Positions 1 through 6,867 of a DNA stretch of 10,056 bases are shown here, one piece after another. Position numbers and translations under genes: made by a program. The stretch is from CAYYNP01 sp964472545 (GTDB taxonomy: Bacteria > Planctomycetota > Planctomycetia > Pirellulales > Thermoguttaceae): positions 1-10,056 of the forward strand of contig CAYYNP010000342.1 in NCBI GenBank assembly GCA_964472545.1. Direction: 5' to 3'. Under the pieces are notes generated by a model. It worked only from the letters and a program-made list of their open reading frames with translations. It made no database searches and was not told the DNA's origin. Position 1 is the first letter of the stretch, and the number at the start of each line of letters is the position of its first letter.

Positions 1-434
1 CCGGGCTGGGCTTGCCGACCGACGACGTCTTCTACTTCGGCAACGCGGTGGCGGATTCGGGGAATTCGCCGAGCAATGCGCAGGTGACCACGACCGACCT
101 GCTGTTGGCCCGGAACAATCCGCGGAACTTCCTGAGCCCGGCACCGGTCGACTTCCACTTCGATTACAACCGGGATGCCCGCGTCAACACGACCGACGTG
201 CTGTTGGCACGGAACAACCAGACGAACTTCCTGACGGCACTGGCTCGCCTGGACCTCTCGGCGGGCGGTGCAGGGCAAGCGGCCGGCGTTGCGTCGGTCG
301 ATGAAGACGTTCTGGCCGCCGCCGGCGCCTGGTTGGCCGAGGTCGACGCAGCCGACGCGACCGAATCGTCGTCGAAATCGACGTCTCCTGCGGCCGACGC
401 CGTGGACGCGTTGTTGGCCACGTTTTTTGAGTAG
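1..434 (+). CDS. C-terminal end of a dockerin-like-tailed surface protein (5' partial)
   Basis: The reading frame is open from base 3 to the TAG stop at 432-434, giving 143 visible residues; the true start lies left of the window. Counting from the TTG at base 12, a dockerin type I-like calcium loop is seen at residues 51-62 (D-Y-N-R-D-x-x-V-x-x-x-D). It follows a degenerate first copy at residues 18-29 (N, P and N in place of the usual D/N ligands). Both copies are followed by the same LLARNN helix start and an NFL segment. Paired repeats of this kind commonly end large secreted planctomycete proteins, where their partner is unknown; no classical cohesin is implied. After the repeats comes an unusual tail of about 65 residues, rich in Ala, Asp, Glu and Ser and ending ALLATFFE. 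The gene converges on the sulfatase. The function of the missing N-terminal part cannot be inferred. Confidence 0.8.
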   Translation, partial: GLGLPTDDVFYFGNAVADSGNSPSNAQVTTTDLLLARNNPRNFLSPAPVDFHFDYNRDARVNTTDVLLARNNQTNFLTALARLDLSAGGAGQAAGVASVDEDVLAAAGAWLAEVDAADATESSSKSTSPAADAVDALLATFFE

Positions 435-470
435 TCGACGGAGCGTCGTGCTCGGAAGAAGACGTTGTGA

Positions 471-489
471 CATCTCGCGGAGCGAGATG
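471..489. terminator. Hairpin between convergent genes
   Basis: A perfect 8-bp stem (CATCTCGC at 471-478, GCGAGATG at 482-489) encloses a 3-base loop. It lies between the stop of the dockerin-tailed gene (434) and the stop of the sulfatase (511), where it could end transcription from both sides. There is no T-run on either strand, so it is not a canonical intrinsic terminator. It could equally be a copy of a small dispersed palindrome. Confidence 0.4.
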
Positions 490-510
490 ACTACTATGGC
501 GACGCGCCGA

Positions 511-2010
511 TCACCGCGGGAGTTTCCGGTCGTAGAACTGTTCGCCGGCCGGGCGGCGCAATGGGACCTGCATCCCGCCGGCCGCTTCGAGCTTGTCGAA
601 GAGTTGCGTGCGCATGGCGTCGATCTGCTCTCGATACGCCGGCACGTTGATCAGGTTATGCCGCTCGACCGGGTCGGTTTCGAGATCGTAGAAGCCGTTG
701 CGGTCCCACACGCCGTGGTAGTAGATGTACTTGTAGCGCGTGCCACGGAGGGCGAAGACCGTGGGCGTGGCGGGGAAGTTCCACTCCCAGTAGTATTCGT
801 AGAGGACTTGCTGACGCCAGGGGATCTTTCGCCCGGCCAGCAGCGGCAGGAACGACTGGCCGTCCATACGGGCTTCCGTGGGGATCGGGCAGCCAGCCGC
901 TTGGAGGATGGTGGGCGCAACGTCGATATTCTGCACCATCTCGTCGATCTTCGTGCCCGGCTCGATCAGCCCCGGGGCGTAGGCCAGCATCGGCACGCGG
1001 ATCGACTCTTCGAAGGCGTCGCGTTTGTCGTAGAAGCCGTGCTCGCCCAGCGCGAAACCGTTGTCGCCGAGGTAGATCACCAGCGTGGAACGCGCCAGCC
1101 CGGCTTGGTCGACGTAATTCAGCACACGGCCGAGGTTCTCGTCTAGCCCGTGAACGGTCTCGCAGTAGCGGCGGTAGAGGTGGTCGAACGAGGGGACCGG
1201 GTCGGCGTCGAAGGGGCCGGTCTGCATGTGGTCAATGCCGTGGATGCCGTAGCGCCGCTGGCGGACCCAATGCGGCTGTGTGGCGTAGTTCTCCTCGGTG
1301 TTGGCCATCGTCTCGGGGTATTCGATTTTGGCGTTTTCGTACTGGCCGTGGTGACGCTTGGCCGGCAGGAACGGATAATGGACGGCCTTGAACGAAAGGT
1401 AGAGGAAGAAGGGTTTCTCGCGCTTCTCGGCAAGCCACTTCAGGGCGTGTTCGGTGAGCACGTCGGTGGTGTATCCGGTGACCTGGCCGCGGGTGCCGTT
1501 GACGTTCAGCGTGGGATTGAAGTAGTCGCCCTGGCCGCGAAAGCTGACCCAGTGGTGAAAGCCCCTGCGGGGTTCGTCGTGATCGTGGCCCATGTGCCAC
1601 TTGCCGACGAAGGCCGTGTCGTATCCGGTCCGTTGCAGGTATTCGGGGAAGAAGACGGTGCCTTTGGGGACGGGCCGCTGGTTGTCGACCACGCCGTGGC
1701 GATGGGCGTATTGCCCGGTCAGGATCGACGCGCGACTGGGCGAACAGAGCGACGTGCTGACCATCGCATTGGCCAGATGGGCCCCCCGGGCGGCCATGCG
1801 ATCCATGTGCGGCGTTTCGAGAAACTTCGGCCCGTCCATGAAGCCCATAAAGTCGTAGCGATGGTCGTCGCTGAGGATCAAGATCACATTGCGGCGGTGT
1901 GACTGGTTCTCGGCCGCTTGCAGGAAGGGGCTAGCCCAAGACAGGGCCGCGGCCGCGGCGAACACGATGGCCCGAGGAAGGAGATGCTCTGGGAAGGGGC
2001 AACGGATCAT
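511..2010 (-). CDS. Secreted formylglycine-dependent sulfatase (sulfatase family S1)
   Basis: This 499-residue protein should hydrolyse sulfate esters outside the cytoplasm, probably from sulfated glycans. A hydrophobic N-terminal stretch (about residues 14-32) looks like a signal peptide. The catalytic motif C89-S-P-S-R followed by ASILTG is the canonical C-x-P-S-R site whose Cys is converted to formylglycine. Other family residues are visible: the metal-binding pair D48-D49, K137 and H139 in GKWHMG, H211, D316-N317, and H324/K329 near GEHGFYDK. The C-terminal 90 residues (LRGTRYKYIYY, then YDLETDPVERHNL) match the small C-terminal subdomain of these enzymes. The overall pattern resembles N-acetylglucosamine-6-sulfatase or mucin-desulfating relatives, but substrate cannot be assigned from sequence. 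The ATG at 2010 has an AGAGGA ribosome site about 6 bases upstream. No formylglycine-generating enzyme is in the window, so activation must come from elsewhere. Confidence 0.95.
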   Translation of the reverse strand: MIRCPFPEHLLPRAIVFAAAAALSWASPFLQAAENQSHRRNVILILSDDHRYDFMGFMDGPKFLETPHMDRMAARGAHLANAMVSTSLCSPSRASILTGQYAHRHGVVDNQRPVPKGTVFFPEYLQRTGYDTAFVGKWHMGHDHDEPRRGFHHWVSFRGQGDYFNPTLNVNGTRGQVTGYTTDVLTEHALKWLAEKREKPFFLYLSFKAVHYPFLPAKRHHGQYENAKIEYPETMANTEENYATQPHWVRQRRYGIHGIDHMQTGPFDADPVPSFDHLYRRYCETVHGLDENLGRVLNYVDQAGLARSTLVIYLGDNGFALGEHGFYDKRDAFEESIRVPMLAYAPGLIEPGTKIDEMVQNIDVAPTILQAAGCPIPTEARMDGQSFLPLLAGRKIPWRQQVLYEYYWEWNFPATPTVFALRGTRYKYIYYHGVWDRNGFYDLETDPVERHNLINVPAYREQIDAMRTQLFDKLEAAGGMQVPLRRPAGEQFYDRKLPR

Positions 2011-2155
2011 CGGTTCCTCTCGCGTAAGGGACTTGGTGAACGTACAGGGGGCCGTCTATTGCAGCCAGCGTCGTAGTCACTAAGGCATGGTCGGTTGGGC
2101 GTTACGAACGCCTAACGGGCCTCGGCGATTACAGGGGGCACTCCAAAGGCAGTGT

Positions 2156-2184
2156 ATTGTAGTCGGTATGGGCGATTCTGCGAA
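2156..2184 (-). promoter_or_regulatory. Candidate sigma70-type promoter for the sulfatase
   Basis: On the - strand, TTCGCA (2179-2184) and TACAAT (2156-2161) are separated by 17 bases. The -10 matches TATAAT at 5 of 6 positions and the -35 matches TTGACA at 4 of 6. It would give a leader of about 140 bases ahead of the sulfatase. The -35 overlaps one arm of the inverted repeat at 2170-2213. Prediction by eye only. Confidence 0.35.
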
Positions 2185-2213
2185 CTGACCCATCTGCAGC
2201 GACAGAATCCCCC
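2170..2213 (-). terminator. Inverted repeat downstream of the lipoprotein gene
   Basis: GATTCTG (2174-2180) pairs with CAGAATC (2203-2209). After one mismatch, three further G-C pairs (2170-2172 with 2211-2213) extend the stem, around a 22-base loop. It begins about 26 bases after the lipoprotein stop on the - strand, a position suited to transcript ending or 3'-end protection. There is no T-run after it, and the loop is large for an intrinsic terminator. It also overlaps the candidate sulfatase promoter, so an operator role is possible. Confidence 0.35.
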
Positions 2214-2238
2214 AAGAAAGCGACTGTTTCGGTCGTGA

Positions 2239-3837
2239 CTAGCCGCTGAGACGGACAACTTCGTTTGCCTTGCTTTGGCTTTCAGCAAACACGACTACGG
2301 TCCGGCCGAGCCGCGAGACCACAGTGCTCCCTCGTACGCCATCACCCGGCCCCTCTTCGCTTTCGGTTGCCACCGTTCCTTCGGGGGGATCGCGCGGTGT
2401 CAGATTACTGTGGCCACCAAGGTCGGCGATCTGCTGAAAGAGCTTCTGTTCGAGTGTCTTTGCCTGCTCCGCACTGTCAGTGGTTCCCGCGCGGACCCAG
2501 ATCTCCCGGTCTTCTCCATTGGTGTCTTTGGCCCACACGCGGAAGACGACGTCGTAGCCGTCCTGGCTGAAAGAATCCCAGTCGACTCGCAACGCGGGTA
2601 GCGATTCGAGTTGGATACGAACGCTCTCGGGGACTTGCTTCCCGTTGCGAACGCCTTCTGCGACCAACTTTGCCGCCATCTCGACACTCGCATAGCTCTT
2701 GCCCGTGGTCGTGTCGATGATGGTCCGTGGCTTTCGCTGGGCATTCAATAATCGCCCCAAAGTGCCTTCGGATGTGCGGCTCCACAATCGCTTGTTCTTG
2801 CGATCGAACTGTTCTGGCGTAAGATTGGCGTAGTCTGGATGCAGGTCGATGGGGCGAAGCAGGGCAAATGATACGTCATTGTCTCGCAGGATCTCGACCA
2901 CTCGTTCAGAGTGTCCGGCTCCGATGATCATGGCGATGGGCGCATCCAGTGTGCTCTTGGCCAATTCCAATACGTACTCGCTCATGGTAACGCTTCGTTC
3001 TGAAGCGATGCCGTAGAAGTGGATTGACTTCTCCAGCCCTTCTTCTACTTCCGGATCGATATGCACACCGAGTTGTCGGGCCTTAGCGCGAATATCGCGG
3101 ATTCGCTGCTCTGCTGCCTCAATCGAACCTGCCACGTTCTCAAACGACTCAATCTGCTCGCGGACCCACGGATCGGCATCCAGCACTGCTTCCAGAGCCT
3201 CTTCGTGCTTGCCCTTGCTCGCCAATTCGTTGACTTCTCTGATTTGTGACTGGCTGAGATTCTTCTCGGCAATCCCCATCAAGACGGTCATTAGCGGGGT
3301 GCCTTCGACGTCAAGTTCATGCGCGTATTGCTCCTCCAATTCGGTTCCGCGAACCTCGATATCGTCGAACACCAAGGCCGCGAACTCGGCCGCGCTGATT
3401 TCTCCTTCAGCAAGCATCCGCACGGCGACGTCTTCTCTGGCGTCACCCGCATCCTCTCCGCCGGCCGCGTGAAACCAAGTCGCGTCTAGAGGACGCGGCG
3501 ACTGGAAGTCGCCCTCCAGGCCGATCGTTCGGAGACCGTGGCCATCGTGCAATCGAAGCAGCATCACCCCAATCTGCAACTGCCCGACGCGAGAGTCGTG
3601 GTACTCCTCGAAAACGAATAGCGAGCCTTTGGTGCCGTTAGAGACAACCACACGAACCTCACCGGCGTCCTCGGCGATCGCCCTAGCGATCTTCGTCATT
3701 TCGGACTGCTCGTCATCAATGCTGATTGCCGACGGGTCTTCCTGAAGACCGTTTGTCTTCTCTTCCGCACAGCCGCAACCCGACAGGGCTACCAGCAGTG
3801 GCATCCCAATCCAGAACTTCTTCCATCGACCTCGCAT
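2239..3837 (-). CDS. Lipoprotein with ChaN/EreA/TraB-like (Tiki-superfamily) motifs
   Basis: The 532-residue product starts with a basic n-region, a hydrophobic core and a lipobox (L18-S-G-C21), so it should be a lipid-anchored envelope protein. An E78-x-H80-D element in a hydrophobic strand, a GLEGD segment (E108), and a second motif G306-A-G-H309 after IAMII recall the paired E/GxxH motifs of the EreA/ChaN, TraB/PrgY and Tiki superfamily, whose members include hydrolases and haem- or metal-linked proteins. The usual Gly before the Glu is replaced by Glu here. Between the motifs lies a long charged, helical region (about 130-290). After residue 335 comes an unrecognised C-terminal part, including a strand-rich stretch at 415-450. 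The ATG at 3837 is fixed by an AAGGAG ribosome site about 8 bases upstream. Sampled lines are about 50-52% GC, lower than the neighbours. The gene is real; the family link is from motifs only. Confidence 0.85.
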   Translation of the reverse strand: MRGRWKKFWIGMPLLVALSGCGCAEEKTNGLQEDPSAISIDDEQSEMTKIARAIAEDAGEVRVVVSNGTKGSLFVFEEYHDSRVGQLQIGVMLLRLHDGHGLRTIGLEGDFQSPRPLDATWFHAAGGEDAGDAREDVAVRMLAEGEISAAEFAALVFDDIEVRGTELEEQYAHELDVEGTPLMTVLMGIAEKNLSQSQIREVNELASKGKHEEALEAVLDADPWVREQIESFENVAGSIEAAEQRIRDIRAKARQLGVHIDPEVEEGLEKSIHFYGIASERSVTMSEYVLELAKSTLDAPIAMIIGAGHSERVVEILRDNDVSFALLRPIDLHPDYANLTPEQFDRKNKRLWSRTSEGTLGRLLNAQRKPRTIIDTTTGKSYASVEMAAKLVAEGVRNGKQVPESVRIQLESLPALRVDWDSFSQDGYDVVFRVWAKDTNGEDREIWVRAGTTDSAEQAKTLEQKLFQQIADLGGHSNLTPRDPPEGTVATESEEGPGDGVRGSTVVSRLGRTVVVFAESQSKANEVVRLSG

Positions 3838-3864
3838 TTGAGAATCTCCTTCATTGTGCTAGAA

Positions 3865-3892
3865 TAGCGCTGCCGCTTGGCACGGCAAGACG
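3865..3892 (-). promoter_or_regulatory. Weak candidate promoter between the TIR and lipoprotein genes
   Basis: On the - strand a TTGCCG box (4 of 6 to TTGACA) lies 16 bases before TATTCT (4 of 6 to TATAAT). It sits roughly 30 bases upstream of the lipoprotein start, inside the 127-base gap. If active, the lipoprotein could be expressed apart from the TIR gene. Short TGCCG/CGGCA arms around the -35 could form a 5-bp hairpin. Low confidence. Confidence 0.2.
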
Positions 3893-3964
3893 ACATTGGT
3901 CTGCCGCATCGTCACCAAGGCCGGCCCCGCTCGAAACCACGTCCTCGCTGACTCTCCTACCTGA

Positions 3965-4705
3965 TCAACCAGGACCCGAACCGAGTCTCTGAAGTGCTTC
4001 TCGGATTCCCTCCTTTGGAAGTGGGTGAGTTTCGGACCTATACCATGCCCTGAGGATTCTCTTCGCCTTGGGCGCACCCGTTTGTCCCACAGCCAAGGCT
4101 ACTCGGTAGCGAGCGGCCGGGTCCATGTCTTGTGTATACGTTGCTTCAAAGAGCTCGAGGAACTCCGCCACCGCCGTACGATCTGGCTCGTCGGCGATGT
4201 CCTGTGCCACGCGGCGTGCAATTTCCGGCAGTTTCTCGGACCCTAACTGGCAGATTCGCTGATATAGACTGCCGCGAACGTGGATTGCGCGGGTCAATTC
4301 CCCTACCTCTGCTTCGAGTTGGCGGGGCTTGAGTTTCGCGCAGTCAAGCACGATTCGCTGGCCGAGGCTCTCGGGAACTTCGTCGCCCCAATGCACAACA
4401 AATACTGGGATCGAGCGGTCTCTGGCCGTTGCCAGTTCCTCCCGGCACCAGCGGGACGCCCAGGTTTCCCGGCAAAAGAGAAAAAGGAGTGCGTGGAATT
4501 CGATCGTTTGAATGCGAGCGCCCACGTCGACTCCCGCCCCGAAAGGATCGATCAGAAGCTCCAGGCCACGATCAGCGAAGATCGCCGCAGCCAAGCGGCC
4601 GAATTCGTGATGTGCATCGCCGCTCTCGCGGCAGGAGTGCGAGAGAAAGCACCTGACGGCAGCCCTCTTCTGGTTGCGGCCTTGCCTCTTCGCGGCGGCG
4701 CTCAT
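3965..4705 (-). CDS. TIR-domain protein with short helical (HEAT-like) tail
   Basis: The product is 246 residues. Residues 17-140 look like a TIR domain: a first strand CFLSHS (19-24), then LLIDPF (50-55), then a hydrophobic strand ALLFLF (72-77), then W86-C-R-E-E90-L followed by SIPVFVVHWG (98-107). E90 sits in the C-x-x-E-L position of the catalytic Glu in NAD-cleaving plant and bacterial TIR domains. Residues 150-246 are predicted helical; RYRVALAVGQTG and GIREALQRLG resemble HEAT-like helix pairs. There is no signal peptide, so it should be cytoplasmic. I chose the ATG at 4705 because a GAGGAG ribosome site lies 7 bases upstream; an in-frame TTG at 4777 would add 24 basic residues without good support. 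Downstream on the same strand, 127 bases away, is the lipoprotein gene. NADase activity, signalling and a defence role are all inferred. Confidence 0.8.
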   Translation of the reverse strand: MSAAAKRQGRNQKRAAVRCFLSHSCRESGDAHHEFGRLAAAIFADRGLELLIDPFGAGVDVGARIQTIEFHALLFLFCRETWASRWCREELATARDRSIPVFVVHWGDEVPESLGQRIVLDCAKLKPRQLEAEVGELTRAIHVRGSLYQRICQLGSEKLPEIARRVAQDIADEPDRTAVAEFLELFEATYTQDMDPAARYRVALAVGQTGAPKAKRILRAWYRSETHPLPKEGIREALQRLGSGPG

Positions 4706-4776
4706 CTTCCTGCTCCTCAGCGCTCTGCGGGAACACCCTGCCAAGTATGCTCGTTTCCGAACCCAACCCACCTGCA

Positions 4777-4804
4777 ATTGTCAAGAGTCTTGGGGGCATG
4801 TCAA
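4777..4804 (-). promoter_or_regulatory. Tandem TTGACA boxes upstream of the TIR gene
   Basis: Two perfect TTGACA hexamers on the - strand (4799-4804 and 4779-4784) are 20 bases apart. The distal one has GACAAT (4777-4782, 4 of 6 to TATAAT) at a 16-base spacing; the proximal one has no convincing -10. They lie 70-100 bases upstream of the chosen TIR start. This is the best promoter candidate for the TIR gene, but the -10 is weak. Confidence 0.3.
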
Positions 4805-4870
4805 GGGGCAAGCCGCGGTTTCGCGGAGTTCTTCATCCAGCATACTCGCGCACTCTATTGACATGGATCG

Positions 4871-4892
4871 CGGTGACAAATGTGTGTCACCG
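4871..4892. promoter_or_regulatory. Perfect 8-bp dyad between metzincin and TIR genes
   Basis: CGGTGACA (4871-4878) and TGTCACCG (4885-4892) form a perfect inverted repeat around a 6-base spacer. It lies 46 bases after the metzincin stop and about 165 bases before the TIR start. With no T-run on either strand it is not an intrinsic terminator. It could be a hairpin ending the metzincin transcript or a binding site for a dimeric regulator of the TIR gene; the sequence does not decide. Confidence 0.4.
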
Positions 4893-4927
4893 AATGTGAG
4901 TGCAATCAAAAGAATGCGGTCGTGCAA

Positions 4928-4941
4928 GTAGACGCGTCTAC
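4928..4941. repeat. 14-bp perfect palindrome over the metzincin stop codon
   Basis: GTAGACGCGTCTAC reads the same on both strands and contains the metzincin TAG stop (4938-4940). It may simply be chance in GC-rich DNA, or part of a transcript-ending structure together with the dyad at 4871-4892. Confidence 0.35.
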
Positions 4942-6851
4942 GGCGTAACCGAGTTGCCGGCGGCGTATTGTCGATGATAGCCGGGCAGGGAACGGATGCG
5001 CTGGCGGATGGTGTTGTATTGGCGGTGAAACCGATCGTCTTGCGTGGAGCCGAATTGCTGACGGAATTCTTCCCAAGAGAGACCCTCGGTCAAGTCGGTG
5101 TCATCGGGCACGAAGTCGGCCAGGGTGAAGGAAGTTGCCAGATGGGCCAGCGGGATCTTGCCGCCGCTGACCTCGGTGGCAAACGTGGCACCGGCGATGC
5201 TCGCCGAGAGGTCGACGAAGCTGAAACCGCTTCTGCCCCGGGCGTCGACCAGTTCCTTGGCCACGGCGGCACCCTCGGCCGTTTGAGGGGTGATGGCCGC
5301 CGCCAAGACCGCCGCCAGGAAGAAATGCTGGGCCAGGTCCGCACGGCCGCCGACGGTGGGCGTGCCCATCGTCGACATGCGTTGGTAGCGCTGCTGGGTC
5401 GACTCTACCTGGCGGCAAAGTTGGCTCAACGCCGGCGCATAGCGGATCGTTGTGGTGCGGTCCATCGCAATCCCCAATCCCAATATGAACGCCTTGGCGG
5501 CCCGGTCGCGCGGCAAGCGGGCCGCGGCGGCGGCGGCGTGGCGCACGTAGGACTCCGTCAATCGATCGCCGCTGAGCGGCCCGCCGTTTGCCGCGGGGCG
5601 CGCACGGTTGGCTGCCGCGGCCGCGTCGACCGCCCGCACTACCGTCCGCGTGGCCTCCACCAGCGACGATGCGTGGCTGGCCGGCCGAGGGCGGAAGTAA
5701 ATCACACGGTCCAACTGCTCGATGAAGTGCTGGGCCGACTCGTCCTTGTCGACCGTATCGAGCATGGCGGAATAGACGCTGCGCAAGTGGGCCTTGCGGT
5801 CACGGTGGATCTGGCCCAGGGCACGAATCGGGCGGGTGCGCAGCTCCTCGGCCACCAGGTACATGATCAGCGTGTTCAGCCCGTCGAAGCCGATGCGGAA
5901 GCTGCGGGCGTGGGAGCGGCGGTCGCCGAGCGTGGGACGCATTACCGAATCGGGCTCGGGGCTGTGGGCGGCGCCGAGAAAATGACCCAGTTCGTGCACC
6001 AGGATCTCCAACCGCTCGGTCGTGCTGACGTGTTGCGACCATTCGCGGATCAAAACGTGCGACCCGAGCGCGCCCCGGGTGCCGCCGAGATGGGTGTGTC
6101 CGCGAGGAATGCTGTATTGACTGGTGAAGCCGACGGCCAATCGAGCCGGGGCCGGGTTGACCCGCAACTCGAACTCGCGCAGCGACTTGTCGAACTCGGT
6201 GATCGCGTCGTTCGAGTTCCAGGTGCCGATCGCCGTGACCTCGAACCGCACGCCGCAGTGTCGCTCGAAGATGGCCGACGCCTGGGCCATCCGCTCGCGG
6301 AGTTTCTTCTCCCAAATCGTCCGCACGGCCGGCTCATCGTCGTCGACCAAGAGCATCACCGGCACCACGATCGGCTTCGCGGGCAACGCGGCCTTGGGCG
6401 CCGGCGGCAGTTCCGCGTTGCCCGGGGGCGAAGGCAAGTCGAGCCGGTAGAGATCCAGCCTCCCGTTGCGCACCAGAAAGTAGTGGATTGAATTGGCCGA
6501 GAGGGAACGCCGCACGAGCTTTGGCGGCGCCGGCGTGGCGGGCGGAGCGACTGTGGGCCCTCGCGACGTCGCGGCCGGTGTTTGCGGCGTCTGGTTAAAG
6601 AGGATGCCGAGTTCTTCGTCGACGGGGATAGGGACCAGATTGTTCGACGTGAGCGTGATCCGTCGGGACTGTCCGTCCGGCGGCGCCACGTCGAAGACGA
6701 TCAGGTGAGGCGTCCGATTGCAGATCACCACCGCCCCGGCAAACGCGGGACCCGACGGCGCACCGCCAACCATCCCAACGACCGCAACGGCCAGTAGCAG
6801 GCGGAATCTCACGATATTGGGCACCGAAACGGGGCAACGAAAGGAGAGCAC
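4938..6851 (-). CDS. Secreted metzincin-type zinc metallopeptidase, multidomain
   Basis: The product is 637 residues. A signal peptide is followed by cleavage near PAFA|G (38/39). An N-terminal part (about 39-88) leads to a Pro/Ala/Thr-rich linker (89-110). The catalytic region begins near VVPVMLLVDDDE (162-173) and contains H286-E-L-G-H290-F-L-G-A-A-H296, the HExxHxxGxxH zinc site of metzincins with its catalytic Glu. Met304 in SVMRP is 8 residues after the third His, the Met-turn spacing of matrixins. Residues about 430-590 form a second region with an AFILGLGIAMDR segment and a GFSFVDLSASIAG segment; I do not recognise it as a named domain. Start: GTG at 6851 has an AGGAG site 6-7 bases upstream. 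A second GTG at 6812 would give a shorter, more typical signal peptide (MRFRLLLAVAVV) but lacks a good ribosome site. It is likely an exported protease; its substrate is unknown. Confidence 0.9.
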   Translation of the reverse strand: MLSFRCPVSVPNIVRFRLLLAVAVVGMVGGAPSGPAFAGAVVICNRTPHLIVFDVAPPDGQSRRITLTSNNLVPIPVDEELGILFNQTPQTPAATSRGPTVAPPATPAPPKLVRRSLSANSIHYFLVRNGRLDLYRLDLPSPPGNAELPPAPKAALPAKPIVVPVMLLVDDDEPAVRTIWEKKLRERMAQASAIFERHCGVRFEVTAIGTWNSNDAITEFDKSLREFELRVNPAPARLAVGFTSQYSIPRGHTHLGGTRGALGSHVLIREWSQHVSTTERLEILVHELGHFLGAAHSPEPDSVMRPTLGDRRSHARSFRIGFDGLNTLIMYLVAEELRTRPIRALGQIHRDRKAHLRSVYSAMLDTVDKDESAQHFIEQLDRVIYFRPRPASHASSLVEATRTVVRAVDAAAAANRARPAANGGPLSGDRLTESYVRHAAAAAARLPRDRAAKAFILGLGIAMDRTTTIRYAPALSQLCRQVESTQQRYQRMSTMGTPTVGGRADLAQHFFLAAVLAAAITPQTAEGAAVAKELVDARGRSGFSFVDLSASIAGATFATEVSGGKIPLAHLATSFTLADFVPDDTDLTEGLSWEEFRQQFGSTQDDRFHRQYNTIRQRIRSLPGYHRQYAAGNSVTP

Positions 6852-6867
6852 GACAGGCTCCTAGACG

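Noticed and set aside
268..1902. Two long + strand frames (268-1146 and 1150-1902) opposite the sulfatase
   Set aside because: Both are antisense to conserved sulfatase motifs and show no domain of their own.
3965..4705. Thoeris, CBASS or short-Argonaute system
   Set aside because: Only a TIR protein is present; no SIR2/SLOG effector, cyclase or Argonaute gene lies in the window, so a named system cannot be claimed.
4706..4777. Upstream TTG start of the TIR gene
   Set aside because: The downstream ATG at 4705 has a strong GAGGAG site at good distance; the extension is basic, unconserved-looking and overlaps the promoter boxes.
4280..4861. 193-residue + strand frame opposite the TIR gene
   Set aside because: Antisense to the TIR domain, without a convincing ribosome site or motif.
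4968..6491. 507-residue + strand open frame opposite the metzincin gene
   Set aside because: It is exactly antisense to a gene with a signal peptide and an intact HExxHxxGxxH motif. Its composition (Gly, Arg, Val, Ala) is that of a GC-rich shadow frame, with no recognisable motif.
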